In this document: positions 57,781 to 64,000 of the stretch, piece after piece
Layout of the letters: each line of letters starts with the position of its first letter
How positions within the stretch are numbered: position 1 is the stretch's first letter
Assembly (NCBI RefSeq): GCF_009930815.1
Contig: NZ_CP022222.1
Coordinates: 8,474,501 to 8,538,500 of the forward strand
Direction: 5' to 3'
Source of the DNA: Bradyrhizobium sp. CCBAU 051011
GTDB lineage: Bacteria; Pseudomonadota; Alphaproteobacteria; Rhizobiales; Xanthobacteraceae
Length of the DNA: 64,000 bases
The notes under the pieces: generated by a model
Seen by the model: the letters and a program-made list of their open reading frames with translations, nothing else
What the model was told of the DNA's origin: nothing
The model's database searches: none
Position numbers and translations under genes: made by a program

Positions 57781-59430
57781 TTATTGCGCCGCCTGCAGCC
57801 CGAGCTCTGTAGCCAATTCCGCCCCGCCTGCCCGCACTGTCATCCATAGATTATAGGCCATGATTAACGACCCGATCAAGAACAGCGCTCCACCTGCGGC
57901 GCGGATGATGTGGAAGGGATGCATCGCTTCCACGGTCTCGATGAAGGAATATTCGAGGAAGCCGAGCGAGGTGTAGGCGCGCCACATCAGGCCCTGCAGG
58001 ATTCCCGACACCCACATCGCCGAGATGTAGAGCACGATGCCGATGGTCGCGGTCCAGAAGTGCCAGTTGACCAGCTTCAGGCTGTAGAGCCCCTTGCGAT
58101 CCCACAGCCATGGAATCAGGCAGTACAGCGCGCCAAAGGAGACGAAGCCGACCCAGCCCAGCGCACCGGAATGCACGTGACCGATGGTCCAGTCGGTATA
58201 GTGGCTCAGCGAGTTCACGACCTTGATCGACATCATCGGCCCTTCGAAGGTCGACATGCCGTAGAAGGCGACCGACACGACCAGCATGCGCAGCACGGGA
58301 TCGGTGCGAAGCTTGTCCCAGGCACCCGACAGCGTCATCAGGCCGTTGATCATGCCGCCCCATGAGGGCATCCACAGCATGATCGAGAACGTCATGCCGA
58401 GCGTCTGCGCCCAGTCCGGCAGTGCCGTGTAGTGCAGGTGGTGCGGACCGGCCCAGATGTAGAGGAAGATCAGCGACCAGAAATGGATGATCGACAAGCG
58501 GTAGGAATAAATCGGCCGCTCGGCGCGCTTCGGAATGAAGTAGTACATGATGGCGAGGAAACCGGCGGTCAGGAAGAAGCCGACGGCGTTATGCCCGTAC
58601 CACCACTGGAACATGGCGTCCTGGACACCGGCCCAGGCCACGTAGGACTTCGAGCCGAATACCGACACCGGCACGGCAGGATTGTTGCCGAGATGCAGTA
58701 CGGCGATGGTGACGATGAAGGCGAGGTAGAACCAGTTGGCGACGAAGATATGCGGTTCTTTTCGCTTGATGATGGTCCCTAGGAAGACCAGTAGGTAGAC
58801 CACCCAGACGATCGTCAGCCACAGATCTGCATACCATTCCGGCTCGGCATATTCCTTGGACTGGGTGACGCCGAGCAGATAGCCGGTGCCGGCAGCGAGA
58901 ATGAAATAGTTGTAGCCGATGACGACGAACCAGGGGGCGAGATCGCCCGCCAGGCGCACGCGGCAGGTCTTCTGCACGACATAGAGTGAGCTTGCGATCA
59001 GCACATTGCCGCCGAAGGCGAAGATGACAGCCGACGTATGCAGCGGCCGCAAGCGGCCGAAGCTGGTCCACGGCAGATCGAAATTAAGGGAGGGCCAGGC
59101 GAGCTGGGACGCGATCAATAGTCCGACCGCAAATCCCGCGATGCCCCAGATCACCGACATCACGACCGAGAACTTGATCGGACCCATGTTGTAGTTGGGC
59201 CGGCCGTTGATTTCCTGGGGCGGCAGCGAGACGGGACGATCGAGATACCGGTTCATGATCGTGAACGACGCAGCGCCGCTTGCCACTGCAGCGAGCGAAG
59301 CATGGAACGCGAACGGCGCGTCCAGCGCCATGGCTGCTGCGAACACGCAAACGAAAGCTGCCATCGAGAAGAATAGCATCAGCCCCGCTTCACCGTGAGT
59401 CATCCATGTCGCGGATTGAACTTGCTGCAT
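57781..59430 (-). CDS. fixN: cbb3-type cytochrome c oxidase subunit I (FixN/CcoN), orphan
   Basis: This is the catalytic haem-copper subunit of the high-affinity oxidase used in micro-oxic nodules. It has about 549 residues from the ATG at 59430 (AGAGAA upstream; an ATG six codons earlier is possible), with about 12 hydrophobic helices. Metal and haem ligands are in [27 protein letters not shown] (CuB), [14 protein letters not shown] and [13 protein letters not shown]. The sequence is very like Bradyrhizobium FixN. No fixO, fixQ or fixP follows, so it would have to use subunits encoded elsewhere. A FixK box lies further upstream, before a small membrane-protein gene. Confidence 0.93.
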   Translation of the reverse strand: MQQVQSATWMTHGEAGLMLFFSMAAFVCVFAAAMALDAPFAFHASLAAVASGAASFTIMNRYLDRPVSLPPQEINGRPNYNMGPIKFSVVMSVIWGIAGFAVGLLIASQLAWPSLNFDLPWTSFGRLRPLHTSAVIFAFGGNVLIASSLYVVQKTCRVRLAGDLAPWFVVIGYNYFILAAGTGYLLGVTQSKEYAEPEWYADLWLTIVWVVYLLVFLGTIIKRKEPHIFVANWFYLAFIVTIAVLHLGNNPAVPVSVFGSKSYVAWAGVQDAMFQWWYGHNAVGFFLTAGFLAIMYYFIPKRAERPIYSYRLSIIHFWSLIFLYIWAGPHHLHYTALPDWAQTLGMTFSIMLWMPSWGGMINGLMTLSGAWDKLRTDPVLRMLVVSVAFYGMSTFEGPMMSIKVVNSLSHYTDWTIGHVHSGALGWVGFVSFGALYCLIPWLWDRKGLYSLKLVNWHFWTATIGIVLYISAMWVSGILQGLMWRAYTSLGFLEYSFIETVEAMHPFHIIRAAGGALFLIGSLIMAYNLWMTVRAGGAELATELGLQAAQ

Positions 59431-59566
59431 GTGCAATTCTCTTTGCATGGGCGTCTGCCCCGAGTCAGCCCGGTTCGCTGTGTTGTCTTTGATTGGGATC
59501 AGCCCCGATGAGCTACCCGCACGATCGGCGGGCGTGTTGCACCAGCTCCAGCGACTTCACTAGGAA

Positions 59567-59704
59567 TCAGAATGGACGACGCTTGCGCTCTCCCGGTGCC
59601 GCCTGATGCGACCCCGGTGATTGGACACTGGCCCAAGCAAGAACAGCGGCGATAATCACAAAGACCGAGATGACAGCGGCGGAAACCAAGAGCGCAGCGG
59701 ACAT
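59567..59704 (-). CDS. 45-residue single-span membrane protein upstream of fixN
   Basis: The frame begins MSAALLVSAAVISVFVIIAA, continues through a hydrophobic segment to about residue 26, and ends with a polar basic tail (GERKRRPF). GGAG lies seven bases before the ATG. A perfect FixK box is centred about 60 bases upstream, and fixN follows 137 bases downstream, so the two probably share a transcript. It does not resemble FixS or FixQ. It may stabilise the oxidase. Confidence 0.6.
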   Translation of the reverse strand: MSAALLVSAAVISVFVIIAAVLAWASVQSPGSHQAAPGERKRRPF

Positions 59705-59758
59705 GACGAACTCCATTAAAGTCGATGCGAATATATCGCGGTTTCAAGGGATGCGTCT

Positions 59759-59772
59759 TTGACCTTGATCAA
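59759..59772 (-). promoter_or_regulatory. FixK/Fnr box upstream of the small membrane protein and fixN
   Basis: TTGA-CCTTGA-TCAA is an exact Fnr/FixK palindrome. With the box at -40, transcription would begin near 59725, just before the 45-residue gene. It lies between the fixK-like gene and its neighbours, so the regulator probably controls them. Confidence 0.8.
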
Positions 59773-59802
59773 AAGAGGTAAAAGAACCCAACTCGACGCG
59801 CT

Positions 59803-60522
59803 TCAACTTACGCCCGCAGACAACGATTCGACGCGCGCGGCATCTAACAGGATGACGCCACCAGCAAAGATCTGGATCACACCACCACGTTCGAGCTTCG
59901 AGAAGGTACGGCTCACCGTCTCGATGGTGAGCCCCAGATGATCCGCGATGTCCAGCCGTTTCATCGGCAGCGTCAGAATTTCTCCATCACGTCCAATTCC
60001 ATTCAGTCGGTCGCGCCAGCCGATCAGGAAGCTGGCTATCTTCTCTTCGACGGATCGCCGTCCGAGCAAGACGATATGTTCCTGTGCCCGGGCCAGCTCG
60101 CGGCCCGCCAATTCCATCATACGGCACAGCAACCGCGGCCGGTTCTCGGAGAATGTCGCGAACGACTCCTTGGCGACCTGGCACAACGCGACGCGGCCGA
60201 TCGCGTCAGCGGAGAACTCGTGCCGCGGCAAGGTGGAGAGCCCGAGGAAATCACCCGGCAATGCAAAACTGACAATCTGGCGCCGGCTGTCCGGCAGCAG
60301 CTTGTAGATACGCAGAATCCCCTTATGCACGCTGAAAAATGACGTGGCTATGTTTGCCTGTGCGAATACAGTGGCGCCGGATTCGAAACGAACATGCCGC
60401 GACAGCTGGGCCAATTCGCGCAATTCGGTGTTGTTGAGCGCTGCGCAGATGGCAAAGCCCCTCGCTGTGCAATCGTGACACGATTGCCAATGTGTTCCTT
60501 CCCTCGAACCCGAAATCTTCAC
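59803..60522 (-). CDS. fixK: Fnr/FixK-family regulator with N-terminal cysteines (FixK1/FnrN type)
   Basis: This is a 239-residue Crp/Fnr activator. Cys15, Cys18 and Cys26 (SCHDCTARGFAIC) plus Cys at about 113 (VALCQVA) match the four [4Fe-4S] ligands of oxygen-sensing Fnr, unlike the redox-insensitive FixK2. The cyclic-nucleotide-like barrel includes SVHKGILRIYKLLPDSRRQIV, and FSLP-like ALPGDFLGL. The recognition helix has ETVSRTFSKLERGG, giving TTGA specificity. A near-perfect FixK box lies upstream. It likely controls fixN, hemN and the CBS gene here. Confidence 0.85.
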   Translation of the reverse strand: MKISGSREGTHWQSCHDCTARGFAICAALNNTELRELAQLSRHVRFESGATVFAQANIATSFFSVHKGILRIYKLLPDSRRQIVSFALPGDFLGLSTLPRHEFSADAIGRVALCQVAKESFATFSENRPRLLCRMMELAGRELARAQEHIVLLGRRSVEEKIASFLIGWRDRLNGIGRDGEILTLPMKRLDIADHLGLTIETVSRTFSKLERGGVIQIFAGGVILLDAARVESLSAGVS

Positions 60523-60608
60523 ACGTTCCTCCGATCGCAGCCCGCAGACGCCTCATGCGCGCGTTTTCCCGCGGCTGATGCAGTGTAGCGTCCGTAGGTA
60601 TGAAGTGG

Positions 60609-60622
60609 TTGATGCAGATCAT
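60609..60622 (-). promoter_or_regulatory. FixK/Fnr box upstream of the fixK-like gene
   Basis: TTGA-TGCAGA-TCAT on the plus strand is one base off the palindrome. It lies about 90 bases before the ATG, fitting autoregulation or control by FixK2. Confidence 0.5.
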
Positions 60623-60888
60623 CGCCGGAGATGCCGTGGGCTATGCCGTTCGGCGGCCCCGCGGACGTCGTTGAGGAGGCGAGCCCGAGCTTTCAATGAG
60701 ATCCAAGGCTTCTAGATCGCTCCAGATCGAGGCGCGCGCCCGGCTATCGCAGTCTCTGGCCTGCTGCACAACCTCGTGAACAGACGGTCACCCCGCTCCG
60801 GCCGCTCGTCAGCATAATTAGTCGTGCGTGAAGAACTTCCAAGCCATTGAGCGGGAGTCGAATTTTCTGGCGAGAGGCGTTTTGAGAT

Positions 60889-60935
60889 TGCAAGCTTTCG
60901 GGCTTTGGGGGCCCAAAAGCTTGCAATTTTGCTTT
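60889..60935. repeat. Long inverted repeat in the IS leader
   Basis: ATTGCAAGCTTTCGGGC and GCCCAAAAGCTTGCAAT pair over 16 of 17 positions around a few bases, just upstream of the transposase start. Such hairpins may dampen read-through transcription into the transposase gene. Confidence 0.65.
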
Positions 60936-60989
60936 TGAGGATTCCGTCGAATCGCGGGTCATGATTCCTTCGGTGGACCGGAGGGAACG

Positions 60990-62339
60990 ATGAAGCCAAA
61001 GGAACGACGCGACGGCGGCCAAGCCGATCTTCTGCGCTCGCGGCTGGACGCGATCATCGACTTGAACCATGCCCTGGTAAAGCTGGCGCGGACGATCGAC
61101 TGGTCGTTCCTCGAAGAGCGGTTCGGCGCGGTCTACGAGGACAAGCCGGGCCGGCCGCCGCTGCCGACACGGCTGATGGCGGGCCTGGCCATCCTCAAGC
61201 ACACCTACGACCTCTCCGACGAGGTGCTATGCGAGCGCTGGGTGGAGAATCCCTATTACCAGTTCTTCTGCGGCGAGGAGTTCTTCCAGCACCGCCTGGT
61301 GTTCGACCGCTCCTCGTTGACGCGCTGGCGCCAGCGTATGGGCGAGGAGAAGCTGCAAGCCCTGCTGCAGGAGAGCCTTGCGGTCGCCACCAAGACCGAG
61401 GCGATCAAGCCGTCCGACCTCAATCGGGTCATCGTCGACACCACGGTGCAGCCCAAGAACGTGATGTTCCCAACCGATGCGCGGCTCTTGAACCGGGCCC
61501 GCGAGATCCTGGTTCGGCTAGCCAAGGGCGCCGGCATCAAGCTGCGTCAGTCCTATGGGCGAGTCGGCAAGTTTGCCCTGATCAAGCACCAGCGCTATGC
61601 CCATGCCAAGCAGTTCAAGCGCGCCAATCGGGCCTTGAGGACGCTGCGAACCTATCTCGGCCGCGTCATCCGCGACATCGCCCGCAAGCTCGACGGCAAC
61701 GTCGGCTTGTTCGATGGGGTCGCGCTCGACCGCATGCTGGCGCTGGCGCGATGCGTGCTCGACCAGAAGCAGCGCCAGCGGGGCCCCAAGGTCTACTCGC
61801 TGCACGCGCCGGAGGTGGAGTGCATCGGCAAGGGCAAGGCTCACCGGCCTTACGAGTTCGGGGTCAAGGTCTCCGTCGCCACCACGCTATCGCACGCCAA
61901 AGGCGGCCAGTTCGTCACCCATGTGAAGGCGCTGCCCGGCAACCCCTATGATGGTCACACGCTCAAGATCGTGATCCCGGAAATGGAGGTGCTGATCGGC
62001 AACATCATCGAGCGCCTCGTTCTCGACAAAGGCTATCGCGGCCACAATGCGCCACCCGACTACAAGTTCAGGGTGTTCATCTCAGGCCAGAAGCGGCGGG
62101 TGACGCCAAAGATCAAACGCGAGCTGCGCCGGCGTTCCGCCGTCGAGCCGGTCATCGGCCATCTCAAATCCGAGCATCGCATGGGGCGTAACTACCTGTG
62201 GCACCGCCAGGGCGATGCCGCCAATGCCGTTCTCGCCGCAGCGGGCTACAACTTCCGGCGTCTCATCCGCTGGCTCGAGCTCTTGTTGCGCCAGTTCCTC
62301 GCCCAGCTCACGGTCCGACTTCAATTCGTCCCGAGTTGA
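60990..62339 (+). CDS. IS5-family DDE transposase
   Basis: The 449-residue protein has the DUF772-type N-terminus (TIDWSFLEERFGAVY, LPTRLMAGLAILKHTYDLSDE, NPYYQFFCGEEFF) and a DDE core with VIVDTTVQPK (first D), LVLDKGYRGHNAP (second D) and AVEPVIGHLKSEHRMGRNYL (E). The frame is intact and of normal length, so the element may still move. Confidence 0.9.
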   Translation: MKPKERRDGGQADLLRSRLDAIIDLNHALVKLARTIDWSFLEERFGAVYEDKPGRPPLPTRLMAGLAILKHTYDLSDEVLCERWVENPYYQFFCGEEFFQHRLVFDRSSLTRWRQRMGEEKLQALLQESLAVATKTEAIKPSDLNRVIVDTTVQPKNVMFPTDARLLNRAREILVRLAKGAGIKLRQSYGRVGKFALIKHQRYAHAKQFKRANRALRTLRTYLGRVIRDIARKLDGNVGLFDGVALDRMLALARCVLDQKQRQRGPKVYSLHAPEVECIGKGKAHRPYEFGVKVSVATTLSHAKGGQFVTHVKALPGNPYDGHTLKIVIPEMEVLIGNIIERLVLDKGYRGHNAPPDYKFRVFISGQKRRVTPKIKRELRRRSAVEPVIGHLKSEHRMGRNYLWHRQGDAANAVLAAAGYNFRRLIRWLELLLRQFLAQLTVRLQFVPS

Positions 62340-62369
62340 AATCCGGCGTTCTTCACGGCCGACTAATTA

Positions 62370-62961
62370 TCACGGGCCTGATAAAGCCCGCAGCAGCTCC
62401 CACCACCAATCAAGCTGGCTTTGAACAGAGCAGGATCGCCACGAACAACCTTTTTCTGAAGCCGATTCTGCCATCGCACTTTTCTCGTAAGAGCCGGGCT
62501 CTCCCCCAAACGCGGCGCGGGTACCTGACATATGATCGTTGCGCCCCTGGTTCAGGATCGACGCCGCGCTCGGCGGGCCCGCGGCGAAGCGCGTCGCATC
62601 GCAAAACTGCGGCCGGATGAGGAAAACTAAGGAGGTGGCTGGGTGTTACACTAATTCCTCACTCTGCCAGGATGCGATTTGATTTTATGTCTCGATGGGC
62701 GGGCTAATCGGTTCGCCGCCCTGCGCGTGGTCCGCGACGGAACAACGGAAGCGGAAGCGCGGTTCCACCTCACCAATCCGAACTCTGGAACATTGCGTTC
62801 GTTTGGACCTCGTCCAGATCAATCCAACTTCGACCATCATGTTGGAGAGACGATTGACGATTAGCCAACGACTGGAACGAATCGCGCCTACCACGCCACG
62901 GGATTATCGTTCGCATATCTATTGCTGAGATCGAAGATTGAAGGTGCATTAAGGCAGTCGC
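62370..62961. other. Stretch between the IS and the CBS gene
   Basis: No supported gene. The short open frames on both strands have no recognisable features. Confidence 0.35.
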
Positions 62962-63411
62962 CTAGGAGATCGGGCGAGAAACAGCATCCGCCGTGGCGCA
63001 ATCCTGCAGCGCTCGCATTACGTCCTTCCTCGAAATGATGCCGACAAGCCGCTGCTCGCTGTCGAGCACCGGCATGCTGCGAACGCGGTGGTTGATCATC
63101 AGCTCCAGCACGCGGGTCAACCTCGTTGACGGCGCGACATAAATAAATTCCGCCCTCATCAGATCGACGGCCGTCCGCTGCATCAGGTCGGGGTAGCGCG
63201 GGAGGATGCGCGCCGGGCTGAAAACGAAGCAGGACAGGTAGTCAAGCTTGGACATGATGCCGACCACATGCGATCCGTCCATGACCGGATAGGCATTGAA
63301 ATCTTCCTTCTCGAAAAGGTTGCCAAGTTCGCACACCGTCATATCGCGCCAAACCGTCCGAGGCTCTCGCGTCATGTAATGGGCAACCGTCTGTTCGAGA
63401 AAATTGTACAA
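62962..63411 (-). CDS. CBS-domain pair protein
   Basis: This 149-residue soluble protein consists of two CBS motifs: VAHYMTREPRTVWRDMTVCEL to YPVMDGSHVVGIMSKLDYL, and AVDLMRAEFIYVAPSTRLTR to MPVLDSEQRLVGIISRKDVM. Such pairs bind adenosine nucleotides or SAM and sense energy state. A perfect FixK box 136 bases upstream suggests low-oxygen expression, in line with the nearby fixK and fixN. Confidence 0.88.
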   Translation of the reverse strand: MYNFLEQTVAHYMTREPRTVWRDMTVCELGNLFEKEDFNAYPVMDGSHVVGIMSKLDYLSCFVFSPARILPRYPDLMQRTAVDLMRAEFIYVAPSTRLTRVLELMINHRVRSMPVLDSEQRLVGIISRKDVMRALQDCATADAVSRPIS

Positions 63412-64000
63412 GGCGAGCCCTCGCTGTCGATTAGGCTATTCAAGCACGCGAGGTTAGCTGGTCACATTGAGCGAGCTCAAGTCGAACGAATTCAGGTTGC
63501 CCGATGTGAATAAGCAGGCGCTCCGACCCCGACGCATTCCGGCAAGTTGACGAAGATCAATCGATGTCAGTCGGGAAACTAAACCTGGCGGTTCATTCTG
63601 GACGGGTAAAGCAAGATCATATGTATGTCGCGCATTATCGCTCGATTTTATAAGAATGTCCTCGGCGAGAACGGCCAAGTAGTGTGACATCTGTGAGGGC
63701 ATAGTGGGCTTGGATGTCTTAGACAATGCGCAGGCTATAGATCTCGCCAAACGAAAGTTTTTGCGAGATGCACGGCGTTCGCGATTACACGTTGCATGCC
63801 AACCGACTCGAGATAGCGCCTGCCGACTTTATCGTAAACTGGAGTACGAGGTATGCCGCAAGCTTGGTCGAGTGCGTGATTCTCGCGCTGTCGGGTGTTG
63901 GCCACTCCGGTAGCATAGTGCAGCAAGTTCTGTTCGCAGACCAATATCGTGTCGGAGAAGCGAAAGGCGCTCTGACGCCCTCGCTAATAAGCCTTCGTAT
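63412..64000. other. Right end of the window
   Basis: Apart from the FixK box, no gene is supported. A minus-strand frame at 63735-63944 has some protein-like character but no recognisable family. Confidence 0.35.
63547..63560 (-). promoter_or_regulatory. FixK/Fnr box upstream of the CBS gene
   Basis: TTGA-CGAAGA-TCAA is an exact palindrome. The resulting transcript would have a leader of about 100 bases before the CBS gene. Confidence 0.65.

Larger units (their letters stand above)
60815..62369 (+). mobile_element. Intact IS5-type insertion sequence
   Basis: The ends are inverted repeats TAATTAGTCG-N2-CGTGAAGAAC, with left copy from 60815 and right copy ending at 62369, matching 20 of 22 bases. 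One transposase gene fills the element. No clear target duplication was seen. A fragment of a related copy lies at 6797-7095. Confidence 0.8.

Overview
The window reads as accessory symbiosis-island DNA of a Bradyrhizobium-type alphaproteobacterium. It is GC-rich. It carries nodPQ-like sulfate-activation genes, a nodVW-like two-component pair, a type III effector behind a tts box, a hydrogen-uptake (hup/hyp) cluster, an aerobic cobalamin (cob) cluster, a cbb3 oxidase subunit with an Fnr/FixK regulator, and many broken insertion sequences. Long gene-poor stretches lie between these islands.

Layout: 0.8-3.6 kb cysD/nodP and a nodQ gene apparently split by a one-base deletion. 3.6-7.5 kb nested mobile-element wreckage: an IS5/IS427-type transposase interrupted by a group II intron, followed by IS5-type and IS66 remnants. 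7.5-12.1 kb a 1505-residue NopD/Bel2-5-like effector with a C-terminal SUMO-protease domain. 14.3-18.0 kb a multi-PAS kinase and two response regulators. 18.7-28.3 kb an IS630 remnant, a TauD-like dioxygenase, an OprB-type porin, hemN and small unknown genes. 28.6-42.3 kb hupSLCDF, hupHIJK and hypABFCDE on the minus strand, with no recognisable hupG. 42.8-44.3 kb a PrnB/indoleamine-dioxygenase-like gene with a 57-residue ORF upstream. 45.7-55.7 kb cbiM and the cob genes behind two cobalamin riboswitches, with several cob genes deleted, fused or frameshifted. 56.9-57.1 kb a candidate small RNA. 57.8-60.5 kb fixN, a 45-residue membrane protein and an Fnr/FixK regulator. 60.8-62.4 kb an intact IS5-type element. 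63 kb a CBS-domain protein.

The main unifying signal is regulatory. Sigma-54 (-24/-12) promoters matching, or nearly matching, TGGCAYG-N4-TTGCW lie upstream of hupS, hupH, the 57-residue ORF/PrnB-like unit, the TauD-like gene and the candidate small RNA. Two of these also have TGT-N10-ACA sites of the NifA type. FixK/Fnr boxes (TTGA-N6-TCAA or close) precede hemN, the small membrane protein/fixN unit, the fixK-like gene and the CBS gene. This is the pattern expected of genes turned on in micro-oxic, nitrogen-fixing nodules: hydrogen recycling, high-affinity respiration, oxygen-independent haem synthesis, and two unassigned oxygenase-like units.

The most novel-looking items are the sigma-54-driven peptide/PrnB-like pair, the sigma-54-driven structured RNA at 57.0 kb, the replacement of hupG by an internal sigma-54 promoter and a small ORF, and the DUF1636-CobN chimera. 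All functions are assigned from reading motifs by eye. No database search was possible.
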